Positions 41,006 to 48,748 of a DNA stretch of 64,000 bases are shown here, one piece after another. The DNA lies in contig NZ_OCND01000002.1 in NCBI RefSeq assembly GCF_900215535.1, positions 62,001-126,000 of the forward strand, in the 5' to 3' direction. Each line of letters starts with the position of its first letter. Position 1 is the stretch's first letter. The notes below the pieces were generated by a model, which did no database searches, was not told the origin of the DNA, and worked only from the letters and a program-made list of their open reading frames with translations. Both the position numbers and the translations under genes were made by a program. Origin of the DNA: Pseudoxanthomonas wuyuanensis. GTDB lineage: Bacteria; Pseudomonadota; Gammaproteobacteria; Xanthomonadales; Xanthomonadaceae.

Positions 41006-42448
41006 TCACTGCATCGGCAGCGTGCCCTGGGCATTGCCGCGGAGGATACGCAGTACCAACTGCGGGGGCTTGCGTTCGAAACTGGCGCGGAAGCCGGCCA
41101 GATCGGTGAAGTCGCCGCTGCTGGCGGCGGTGACCACGTCGCCGGCGCGCAGCTGGTTCTGCGCGGCGCGGCTGCCGCGGGCTACTTCCTTGACCTGCAC
41201 GCCCTGCAGGCCGGACTGGCGCAGCGATTCGGGCAAGTCGGCAAAGCTGGCGCCGCTCAGGCGCGGGTCCAGCGTTTCGCCGGCCACTGCGCGCGGCTGT
41301 TCCTTCAGGCTGGCGCGCAAGGTCAGCGGCTTGCCGTCGCGGCTGATTTCCAGGTTCAGCGTGCTGCCCACCGGCTGCAGGCCCTCGAAGTTGTGCAGCG
41401 ACGGCGCATCGTTGATGCGCTGGCCGTTGACCGCCACGATCACATCGCCGGTCTGCACGCCGGCCGCGGCCGCGCCGGAGCCGGCGTAGACCCGGGTCAC
41501 CAGCGCGCCGCGCGGGTTGTCCAGCTTCAGGCCGGTGGCCAGGCGCGCGTCGACGGTCTGGGTTTCCAGGCCCAGCGTGCCGCGCACCACCTCGCCGGTG
41601 GCTTCCAGCTGGCGCATCACATCGCGCGCCAGGTTGGACGGAATGGCCAGGCCCAGGCCGATATTGCCGGCCATGCTGCCGCGCGGGTTGAGGCTGGCGG
41701 TGTTGATGCCGACCAGCTGCCCTTGCAGGTTGACCAGCGCGCCGCCGGAATTGCCGGGGTTGATGCTGGCGTCGGTCTGGATGAAGTTCTGCAGGCCCAG
41801 CCCGCGGATGCCGCTGCGGCCCACCGCCGAAACGATACCCGAGGTGACCGTCTGGCTCAGCCCGAAGGGATTGCCGATGGCCACGACAAAATCGCCCACG
41901 TCCAGCAGGCTGCTGTCGGCCAGCGGAATGGCGGTCAGGTTCTCGGCCGGGATGCGGATCAGCGCCACGTCGGTATCGGCGTCCGAACCCAGGAATTCGG
42001 CCTTCAGCGTGCGCCCGTCGGCCAGCGTCACCTGCACATCGTCGGCGTCTTCGATGACGTGATGGTTGGTCAGCACATAGCCCTTGGCGGCATCGACAAT
42101 CACGCCCGAGCCCAGCGACTGGTTGATGCGCTCCTGCGGGATGTCCGGGAACAGCCGGCGGAAGAACGGGTCGTCGGCAAACGGGTTGCGGATGCGCACG
42201 CGCTGGGTGGTGTACACGCTGACCACTGCCGGCATCACCGTTTTCAGCATCGGCGCCAGCGACGGCACCGGCTGGCCGCCCACTGCCGTCGGCAGCGCCG
42301 CGGCGGTGGGGACGGCGGCCATGGCCGCGGGCGCGGCCTGGGCCGGCTGGTTGAGGTTTTCGTGCAGCGAAATCGCGGCAAATCCGCCAAAGGCGGCAGC
42401 GGCGGTCAGGGCAAGCAGGGTCGGTAGCGGGCGCATCGGTGGTTTCAT
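41006..42448 (-). CDS. Do-family periplasmic serine endoprotease (DegP/DegQ type)
   Basis: 480 residues (an inner ATG five codons downstream would give 476). Signal-like N-terminus with Ala-rich segment to about 40. The trypsin-like domain carries His130 (VLTNHHVIED), Asp160 (DADTDVALIRI) and Ser234 (NPGNSGGALV). Two PDZ domains follow (LVTRVYAGSGAAAAGVQTGD; VKEVARGSRAAQNQLRAGD). It degrades or refolds misfolded envelope proteins. The Q-linker region between strands is short, closer to DegQ than DegP, but the assignment between the two is open. Confidence 0.95.
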   Translation of the reverse strand: MKPPMRPLPTLLALTAAAAFGGFAAISLHENLNQPAQAAPAAMAAVPTAAALPTAVGGQPVPSLAPMLKTVMPAVVSVYTTQRVRIRNPFADDPFFRRLFPDIPQERINQSLGSGVIVDAAKGYVLTNHHVIEDADDVQVTLADGRTLKAEFLGSDADTDVALIRIPAENLTAIPLADSSLLDVGDFVVAIGNPFGLSQTVTSGIVSAVGRSGIRGLGLQNFIQTDASINPGNSGGALVNLQGQLVGINTASLNPRGSMAGNIGLGLAIPSNLARDVMRQLEATGEVVRGTLGLETQTVDARLATGLKLDNPRGALVTRVYAGSGAAAAGVQTGDVIVAVNGQRINDAPSLHNFEGLQPVGSTLNLEISRDGKPLTLRASLKEQPRAVAGETLDPRLSGASFADLPESLRQSGLQGVQVKEVARGSRAAQNQLRAGDVVTAASSGDFTDLAGFRASFERKPPQLVLRILRGNAQGTLPMQ

Positions 42449-43040
42449 TCCGGTGGGCTGTCAGTGTCTGGAAAGTCGCGGCGGCGGCGGCCGAACTCAA
42501 GCCCGCCCGCCGAATATGAACGAGTCTGCGTCCCGACCCCTAAACCGGCAATGAAGTTCACCCTTTCGCCCGCCGCGGCCGGCCCGGACCGCCGCCAGCC
42601 AGGGCAAAAAGTTTCACGGAGAAATTTTTGGTTCTTCTCCCAAGCGCGGGGAACATCCATGTGGAGTCCGGTGACCAGGGCAGTGCGGGACACGCCGTAA
42701 ATGCGTCCATGCAGGCTCTTCCGCGGCATCCATGCCGCGGACGGTCCCGCACTGCCCTGGCCACCGGCTTCTGGACACCTGGTCGGCGCTCGAAGAAAGG
42801 CCTTCCGAAGTCGCGATCTGCCATCTGCCCAAAGGCGACGGCCGGCGGGCTGGGGGGTGCGGAGAGCAGGCCAGGGATGGCTTGCGGCCCGACGTAAAGA
42901 CACGACGTCGTCAGGAGGGCGGAGCACCCCCCAGCCTGACGGGCGGCGGCTCCCGCCGAAGCCAACATCCCCGGAAACGGGAGAAGAACCAAATCTATGA
43001 CGTCGCGTCAGCGACGGCCCGCAAGGGTGGCCGCCATGGA
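42449..43040. repeat. Long inverted-repeat region upstream of nrdJ, no gene
   Basis: CCAGGGCAGTGCGGGAC (42675-42691) pairs perfectly with GTCCCGCACTGCCCTGG (42744-42760). Inside is a second perfect palindrome, CCGCGGCATCCATGCCGCGG (42721-42740). Further on, GCTGGGGGGTGC (42849-42860) pairs with GCACCCCCCAGC (42924-42935). TTGGTTCTTCTCCC (42628) and GGGAGAAGAACCAA (42978) bracket the block, marking it as one composite element. Confidence 0.85.
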
Positions 43041-43062
43041 TGGCTGGCCACAAAAAAGCGCT

Positions 43063-43102
43063 TGTCAATCCGGTTGACAGACCGGCAGGCCGGGCGTAGC
43101 TT
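43063..43102 (+). promoter_or_regulatory. Predicted sigma-70 promoter and dyad for nrdJ
   Basis: TTGACA (43074-43079), a 17-base spacer and TAGCTT (43097-43102). The -35 is half of an inverted repeat TGTCAA-TCCGG-TTGACA (43063-43079), a possible operator. About 15 bases downstream of the -10, CCACTACATATAGCGG (43118-43133) loosely resembles an NrdR box. Confidence 0.6.
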
Positions 43103-43108
43103 GCATAC

Positions 43109-43396
43109 CTCGTGCCGCCACTACATATAGCGGTTTGGTGCGAAACGGGCCCAAGAACTAGGGTTTCTTGGTAAACGGGCGTCCTGTCGGCAGGGCGCGA
43201 AAAGACGATGGTGACCGTGGGTGAGCGTTCTTCCTTGCAGGACCCGCCAACACATTCCAGCCACTTTGCGCGGCGCATGCTATGCGGCCGCGTGCGGGGC
43301 TGTCGCCGTCGTTCCGGCCCGGTAGTGAGGGGTGGGCGGCAGTAGCCGCCCGCAGACATGTAAAGCGGGTGCAGGACCAAGGAGAACAACAAGATC
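43109..43396 (+). ncRNA. Structured 5' leader of nrdJ (candidate regulatory RNA)
   Basis: If transcription starts near 43109, the message has a leader of nearly 290 bases with several hairpins: CCGC/GCGG (43115-43133), a perfect CCAAGAA-7-TTCTTGG (43151-43171), and a long-range pairing of GTCCTG (about 43180) with CAGGAC (about 43240). No canonical B12-box of a cobalamin riboswitch was found, although the gene product uses adenosylcobalamin. A motif named nrdJ RNA has been reported upstream of such genes. Whether this is a member is untested. Confidence 0.4.
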
Positions 43397-45553
43397 ATGA
43401 GTACGGTGCGCCTCGAAGCCATCAACACCCAACCGGCAGCGGCAGATCAGATTCCCATGCAGCCGGCCTCCCAGGACATCTGGGACAAGAAGTACCGGTT
43501 GAAGACCAAGCAGGGCCAGGCCCTGGATGCCGATATCGACGGCACCTACCAGCGCGTGGCCCGGGCCCTGGCCGACGCCGAGGCCACGCCCGAGAAGCGC
43601 GCCTACTGGTACGAACGTTTCGTCTGGGCGCTGCGCCGCGGGGCCATTCCCGCCGGCCGCATCACCTCCAATGCCGGCGCGCTGGAACACAAGCCGGCCA
43701 CCAGCACCATCAACTGCACCGTGTCCGGCACCATCGAGGACTCGATGGACGGCATTCTGGAAAAAGTCCACGAGGCCGGCCTGACCCTCAAGGCCGGCTG
43801 CGGCATCGGTTATGAATTCAGCACGCTGCGCCCGCGCGGCGCGTTCGTCGCCGGCGCCGGCGCCTACACCTCCGGCCCGATGTCCTTCATGGATATCTAC
43901 GACAAGATGTGCTTCACCGTGTCCAGCGCCGGCGGCCGCCGCGGCGCGCAGATGGGCACCTTCGAAATCGGCCACCCCGACGTCAAGGATTTCATCCGCG
44001 CCAAGCGCGAAGACGGCCGCCTGCGCCAGTTCAACCTGTCGCTATTGATAACAGACGGCTTCATGGAAGCGGTGGACAACGACGCCGACTGGCCCCTGGT
44101 GTTCCCGGTCAACGCCAAGGAACAGGGCGACATCGACGTGGACGACGCCACCCAGGTGCTGTGGCGCGAGTGGCCCACCCACAAGAACTACGTGACCCGC
44201 GACGACGGCCTGGTGGCCTGCAAGATCTACGGCCAGATCCGCGCCCGCCACCTGTGGGACATGATCATGGTCTCCACGTACGACTACGCCGAGCCGGGCT
44301 TCATCCTGATCGACCGCGTCAACGAGATGAACAACAACTGGTGGTGCGAAAACATCCGCGCCACCAATCCCTGCGGCGAGCAGCCGCTGCCGCCGTACGG
44401 CGCCTGCCTGCTGGGCTCGGTCAACCTGACCACCTTCGTGCGCAAGCCCTTCACCGACGAAGCCAGCTTCGACTGGGAGGAATACAAGGAAGTCGTGCGC
44501 GTATTCACCCGGATGCTGGACAACGTGGTGGAGGTCAACGGCCTGCCGCTGGAACAGCAGCGCGCCGAAATCCTGCGCAAGCGCCGCCATGGCATGGGCT
44601 TTCTGGGCCTGGGCAGCACCCTGACCATGCTCAAGCACAAGTACGGCAGCGCCGAGTCCTGCGAATTCACCGAAGCCATCGCCCGCGAAATGGCCGTGGC
44701 CGGCTGGGAAATGGGCCTTGCCCTGGCGAAAGAAAAAGGCCCCGCGCCCATCATGGAAGAGCGCTTCGAAGTCACCGCCGCCATGCTGCGCCAGCGCCCG
44801 GAAATGGTGAAGGACGGCTGGAAGGTGGGCCAGGAGATTCCCGGCAAGGTGCTGCACGCCAAGTACAGCCGCTACATGCAGCGCATTGCCACAGTGGCGC
44901 CGGAGCTGGTGGACGAGCTGGCCGAAACCGGCGCCCGCTTCACCCACCACAGCTCCATCGCCCCCACCGGCACCATCAGCCTGAGCCTGGCCAACAACGC
45001 CTCCAACGGCATCGAGCCCAGCTTCGCCCATCACTACAGCCGCAACGTGATCCGCGAGGGCAAGAAGTCCAAGGAAAAGGTGGACGTGTTCTCGTACGAG
45101 CTGCTGGCCTACCGCCACCTGGTCAACCCCAAGGCCATGCCGTTTGCCGAAGACGCCGACGCCAAGCTGCCGGACTACTTCATCAGCGCCGACGACATCC
45201 ACCCCAAGGAACACGTGGACGTACAGGCCGCCGCGCAGAAGTGGGTGGACAGCTCCATCTCCAAGACCGCCAACGTCCCCACCGACTACCCGTACGAGCA
45301 GTTCAAGGACATCTACCGCTACGCCCACCAGCAGGGCCTGAAGGGCTGCACCACGTTCCGCTTCAACCCCGCCGCCTTCCAGGGCGTGCTGGTCAAGGAA
45401 GCGGACCTGGAAAACACCCTGTACCGCTTCGAGCTGGAAGACGGCAGCACGGTCGAGGTCAAAGGTAACGAACAAATCGAATACGACGGCGAAATGCACA
45501 CCGCCGCCAACCTGTTCGACGCCCTCAAAGAAGGCTACTACGGCAAGTTCTAA
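43397..45553 (+). CDS. nrdJ: Adenosylcobalamin-dependent (class II) ribonucleotide reductase, catalytic subunit
   Basis: 718 residues. It reduces ribonucleotides to deoxyribonucleotides using adenosylcobalamin instead of a di-iron or glycyl radical, so it works with or without oxygen. Redox Cys107 is in STINCTVSGTIEDS and the radical-bearing loop NPCGEQPLPPYGAC has Cys326 at its start with Asn324 and Glu328. SGPMSFMDIYDKM and RRHGMGFLGLGS are also family segments. An AAGGAGA ribosome site precedes the ATG. The C-terminal electron-shuttle cysteines are absent here and are found in the separate nrdJb product, as in Pseudomonas aeruginosa NrdJa/NrdJb. Confidence 0.95.
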   Translation: MSTVRLEAINTQPAAADQIPMQPASQDIWDKKYRLKTKQGQALDADIDGTYQRVARALADAEATPEKRAYWYERFVWALRRGAIPAGRITSNAGALEHKPATSTINCTVSGTIEDSMDGILEKVHEAGLTLKAGCGIGYEFSTLRPRGAFVAGAGAYTSGPMSFMDIYDKMCFTVSSAGGRRGAQMGTFEIGHPDVKDFIRAKREDGRLRQFNLSLLITDGFMEAVDNDADWPLVFPVNAKEQGDIDVDDATQVLWREWPTHKNYVTRDDGLVACKIYGQIRARHLWDMIMVSTYDYAEPGFILIDRVNEMNNNWWCENIRATNPCGEQPLPPYGACLLGSVNLTTFVRKPFTDEASFDWEEYKEVVRVFTRMLDNVVEVNGLPLEQQRAEILRKRRHGMGFLGLGSTLTMLKHKYGSAESCEFTEAIAREMAVAGWEMGLALAKEKGPAPIMEERFEVTAAMLRQRPEMVKDGWKVGQEIPGKVLHAKYSRYMQRIATVAPELVDELAETGARFTHHSSIAPTGTISLSLANNASNGIEPSFAHHYSRNVIREGKKSKEKVDVFSYELLAYRHLVNPKAMPFAEDADAKLPDYFISADDIHPKEHVDVQAAAQKWVDSSISKTANVPTDYPYEQFKDIYRYAHQQGLKGCTTFRFNPAAFQGVLVKEADLENTLYRFELEDGSTVEVKGNEQIEYDGEMHTAANLFDALKEGYYGKF

Positions 45554-46200
45554 ACCCTTTCTACCCCCTCCCAAGCGAAGCAAGCAAAGGTCGGGAAAGG
45601 CCAGCTTCAACCCCCTCCCAAGCGAAGCAAGCAAAGGTTGGGAAGGGCCAGCTTCTACCCCCTCCCAAGCGAAGCAAGCAAAGGTTGGGAGGGTCAGCTT
45701 CTACCCCTCCCAAGCGAAGCAAGCAAAGGTCGGGAGGGGCAGCTTCTACCCCCTCCCTTGCGAAGCAGGGGAGGGTTGGGGAGGGGTCAGCTTTTGCCGT
45801 TGCTCCAGCTTCACCCCCTCTCCCTTCCATGCAGCAAGCAAAGGTCGGGAAGGGGCCAGCTTCAACCCCTCCCAAGCGAAGCAAGCAAAGGTAGGGGAGG
45901 GTCAGCTTCACCCCCTCCCTTGCGAAGCAGGGGAGGGTTGGGGAGGGGTCAGCTTTTGCTGTTGCTCCAGCTTCACCCCTCTCCCTCCCAAGCGAAGCAA
46001 GCAAAGGTCGGGAAGGGCTCAGCTTCAACCCCTCCCAAGCGAAGCAAGCAAAGGTTGGGAGGGTCAGCTTCAACCCCCTCCCTTGCGAAGCAGGGGAGGG
46101 TTGGGGAGGGGTCAGCTTTTGCTGTTGCTCCAGCTTCACCCCTCTCCCCTCGCAGGATGAGGGGGGACGAGCGCAGCGAATCGCTCTTCCTCACCCCAGG
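45554..46200. repeat. Tandem array of CCTCCCAAGCGAAGCAAGCAAAGGT units
   Basis: About ten copies of a 45-60 bp unit: CCCCTCCCAAGCGAAGCAAG, CAAAGGT(C/T)GGGA(A/G)GGGCCAGCTTC. Three are replaced by a longer variant, CCTCCCTTGCGAAGCAGGGG followed by AGGGTTGGGGAGGGGTCAGC and TTTTGC(C/T)GTTGCTCCAGCTT. The stretch up to 46294 has no gene. Translated frames give repetitive LPCFAREG-type peptides that are not credible proteins. Confidence 0.92.
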
Positions 46201-46294
46201 CGATGAACCAAACATCGGTCCATCTCCACAGCAACCAGCATCAGGTATAGCATCGGCGTCGTAACAAACCTACGCCCACAGGAGGGCAGAAGTC

Positions 46295-46822
46295 ATGAGC
46301 AACGGTAATGGTGTCACGGCGACGCTTTCCGGCGCCGCTGAAAACATGAAAGACAAGGCAATGGAAATCGGCGAAGCAGTGGCCTCCACCGCCAGCGCCA
46401 CGGTAGCCAAGGCCAAAAAAGCCGCAAAAAAGGCCCGCAAAACCGTAAAGGCCGACATCGCCAAGGCCAAGAAAGCAGTCGCCAAGCGTACCGACAAGGC
46501 CAGCAAGGCGGTCAAGAAAACCGTCGCCAAGGCCAAGAAAAAGCTCGCCGCCGCCAGCGCCAGCGCCAAGGCCGAAGCCGCCAGCCTGAAGAAGAAGGCC
46601 GCCGGCAAGAAAGCCACCAAGAAAACGGTCGCCAAGAAAGCCGCCGCCAAAAAAGCGCCAACCAAGAAGACCGCCAAGAAAGCCGTGAAGAAGGTCGCCA
46701 AAAAGGCCACGGCCAAGAAAGCCGTAAAGAAAGCAGCACCCAAGAAAGCAGCACCCAAGAAAGCGGCCAAAAAGGTCGCCAAGAAAGCCCCGAAGAAAGC
46801 CGTAAAGAAAGCTAAGAAGTAA
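46295..46822 (+). CDS. Histone H1-like Lys/Ala-rich protein
   Basis: 175 residues. A short non-repetitive N-terminus (1-35) is followed by a Lys/Ala-rich tail of KKAAKK, AKKAVKK and APKKA repeats to the end, as in the bacterial H1-like/AlgP family. It probably binds DNA nonspecifically and compacts it. An ACAGGAGGG ribosome site precedes the ATG. It lies between nrdJ and nrdJb, which are adjacent in other genomes. The low-complexity tail makes length variation likely. Confidence 0.9.
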   Translation: MSNGNGVTATLSGAAENMKDKAMEIGEAVASTASATVAKAKKAAKKARKTVKADIAKAKKAVAKRTDKASKAVKKTVAKAKKKLAAASASAKAEAASLKKKAAGKKATKKTVAKKAAAKKAPTKKTAKKAVKKVAKKATAKKAVKKAAPKKAAPKKAAKKVAKKAPKKAVKKAKK

Positions 46823-46835
46823 GCCTGTGCCTTGG

Positions 46836-46860
46836 CCCCTCTCCCTTGACGGGAGAGGGG
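46836..46860. repeat. CCCCTCTCCC hairpin after the H1-like gene
   Basis: CCCCTCTCCC, loop TTGAC, GGGAGAGGGG: a ten-base perfect stem with no T-run, so a member of the CTCTCCC repeat family that may still slow transcription before nrdJb. Confidence 0.75.
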
Positions 46861-46938
46861 TTGGGCAGAGGGTGCGCTCTTCGCCCCACCGCAACACGCC
46901 ACATCACACCGCAACCGCAATAACAGGATTCCAAAGTC

Positions 46939-47787
46939 ATGGCCGTCAAGATCGACAAGAAAATCAAGGGCTACAGCGTGCTCACCCCGGAAGACAAGGC
47001 GCGCGAATCCGCGCCGGCCGTTCCGGTCGAGTCGATCAGCCGCGCCAAGGCCGAAGCCGAACTGCCCAAGGCCGACATCATCCACATGCACGAGCGCATC
47101 GAGCGCCCGGAAGTCCTGATCGGCAGCACCTACAAGATCAAATCGCCGCTGGTGGAACACGCCATGTACGTGACCATCAACGACATCGTGCTCAACGCCG
47201 GCACCGAGCACGAACTGCGCCGCCCGTTCGAGATCTTCATCAACTCAAAGTCCATGGAGCACTTCCAATGGATCGTCGCGCTGACCCGCATCATGAGCGC
47301 CGTGTTCCGCAAGGGCGGCGACGTCACCTTCCTGGTCGATGAAATGAAGGCCGTGTTCGACCCGCGCGGCGGCTACTTCAAGGCCGGCGGCGTCTACATG
47401 CCCTCGCTGGTGGCCGAACTGGGCGCCATCGTCGAAGAACACATGAAGTCCATTGGACTTATCCACGACCCGGAAATGAGCGACCACCAGCGCGCCATCC
47501 TGGCCGAAAAGCGCGCCCAATACGAAAACCGCGCAAAAAAAAACTCTGATGTAAGCGCATCCCCCGCTTCTTCCCCTTCCCCTGCGCCAGCGGGGGAAGG
47601 TGCCCGAAGGGCGGAAGGGGGTGCTTCTGCTTCTTCCTCCAACGGCACCGAAGACATCGCCGTCACCGGCGACGGCACCAGCTTCCCCCCCTCAGCCACA
47701 CTCTGCCACAAGTGCAGCACCAAAGCGCTGGTCATCATGGATGGCTGCGCGACGTGTTTGAACTGTGGGTATTCGAAGTGTGGGTGA
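46939..47787 (+). CDS. nrdJb: NrdJb, C-terminal component of split class II ribonucleotide reductase
   Basis: 282 residues. The first 200 are the NrdJb domain (KIKGYSVLTPEDKA at the N-terminus; PFEIFINSKSMEHFQWIVAL; GGYFKAGGVYMPSLVAELGA). The end has the zinc-ribbon/electron-shuttle cysteines Cys256, Cys259, Cys270, Cys273, Cys276 and Cys281 (MDGCATCLNCGYSKCG), which rereduce the active site of NrdJ. Between them, residues about 205-250 are a Ser/Pro/Ala-rich linker made partly of an intergenic-type repeat. In P. aeruginosa nrdJb directly follows nrdJa. Here 1.4 kb with the H1-like gene intervene. Confidence 0.9.
   Translation: MAVKIDKKIKGYSVLTPEDKARESAPAVPVESISRAKAEAELPKADIIHMHERIERPEVLIGSTYKIKSPLVEHAMYVTINDIVLNAGTEHELRRPFEIFINSKSMEHFQWIVALTRIMSAVFRKGGDVTFLVDEMKAVFDPRGGYFKAGGVYMPSLVAELGAIVEEHMKSIGLIHDPEMSDHQRAILAEKRAQYENRAKKNSDVSASPASSPSPAPAGEGARRAEGGASASSSNGTEDIAVTGDGTSFPPSATLCHKCSTKALVIMDGCATCLNCGYSKCG
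47568..47622 (+). repeat. REP-like repeat inside the nrdJb coding sequence
   Basis: CCTTCCCC-TGCGCCAGC-GGGGGAAGG followed by TGCCCGAAGGGCGGAAGGGG. This is the same build as the intergenic element at 39.3 kb (CCTTCTCCC...GGGAGAAGG, GTGCCCCGAAGGGGCGGA). It is translated in frame as about 18 residues (around positions 210-228) in the linker of NrdJb. Confidence 0.85.
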
Positions 47788-47806
47788 TAGATATGGCCGC
47801 ACTTGA

Positions 47807-48691
47807 ATGGATTTCATCTGCAGCGAAGTAAGAGCGGAATACGAACGATGGATGCGTGAGTTTCCTGACGACCCATATTCGGCGGGAAACACGGTAGGCA
47901 TCTACGATGTTCTACGGGCTCACTTCCTTATTGCGGACTACTTTTTTGACGCGGGCACTGGAATTGGTGGTATTGGGCCGCGCGACTCTTCACTACTTCA
48001 CTCTGCCGTCTATCGTCAGTTTGTTTCATTCGGAGGCATGGAGAAGTGGCGTAACGAATATGAGCGATGCGCGACATTGCTGTATGGGATCGTAAAAGAT
48101 CATCCTTTCCACGATGCGAATAAGCGCACTGCCTTGTTGGTGACGCTTTACTTTCTCCAAAAAAACAATCGAGTTCCAACAACTTCTCAGCGCGAGCTAG
48201 AAGATTTCGTAGTTGAGGTTGCGGAAGACTCGCTTGCGAAGTACCGACGGTTTGCGGATATGGAGAAGAGTGATGTTCCCGATGCTGAAATTAGGTTTAT
48301 TGCCGACTTTTTGAAGCGGAATACTCGTCAAGTTGATCGGCGCAGCTACACGATTACATTCCAGGATCTGAACAGGATTCTGAACACGAAGTTCTCCGCG
48401 GGCCTAGAGAATCCAAGCGGGAACTACATCGATGTAGTGAAGTATGAAACGCGGCGCCCAGTGCTTGGGCTCTTTGGGAAGCCGGAGCGTCGAGCCTCAA
48501 GGGTCGCTAACATTGGGTTTCCTGGATGGAAGAAGCAAGTCAGCGCGGGGGCGATCAAAACCGTTCGTACGGAGCTCGGTTTGTTGCCGATTAAAGGCGT
48601 GGATTCACAGGCGTTCTTCGGGTCGGCCGATCCACTGAATTCGCTAATCGAAGAGTATTCGGGGCCACTAAGTCGGTTGGCGGACAGGTAA
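47807..48691 (+). CDS. Fic/Doc domain protein with a HicA-like C-terminus
   Basis: 294 residues. The Fic signature HPFHDANKRTALL begins at His99, matching HxFx(D/E)(A/G)N(K/G)R, with all catalytic residues present. Fic enzymes attach AMP, UMP or phosphate to proteins. Doc-type ones phosphorylate EF-Tu. Residues about 170-275 are an extra domain whose ending (RVANIGFPGWKKQVSAGAIK, TVRTELGL) has the rhythm of HicA-type dsRBD-fold toxins. That reading is tentative. No inhibitory motif (S/T)xxxE(G/N) is obvious in the N-terminus. Lower GC than the core genes. It is followed 57 bp later by the regulator/protease gene. Confidence 0.85.
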   Translation: MDFICSEVRAEYERWMREFPDDPYSAGNTVGIYDVLRAHFLIADYFFDAGTGIGGIGPRDSSLLHSAVYRQFVSFGGMEKWRNEYERCATLLYGIVKDHPFHDANKRTALLVTLYFLQKNNRVPTTSQRELEDFVVEVAEDSLAKYRRFADMEKSDVPDAEIRFIADFLKRNTRQVDRRSYTITFQDLNRILNTKFSAGLENPSGNYIDVVKYETRRPVLGLFGKPERRASRVANIGFPGWKKQVSAGAIKTVRTELGLLPIKGVDSQAFFGSADPLNSLIEEYSGPLSRLADR

Positions 48692-48748
48692 GTTCTGGTG
48701 CCGTAGTCATGCCGTCTATCCAACGTCGAGGTGATGTGATGAAAGCGG

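Noticed and set aside
43103..43396. Cobalamin riboswitch upstream of nrdJ
   Set aside because: The conserved B12 box and the GCCACTG core were looked for on the plus strand and not found. Only a generic structured leader is claimed.
45561..46215. Open frames of 190-210 residues within the tandem array
   Set aside because: The peptides are direct translations of the DNA repeat unit in both strands, with no ribosome site.
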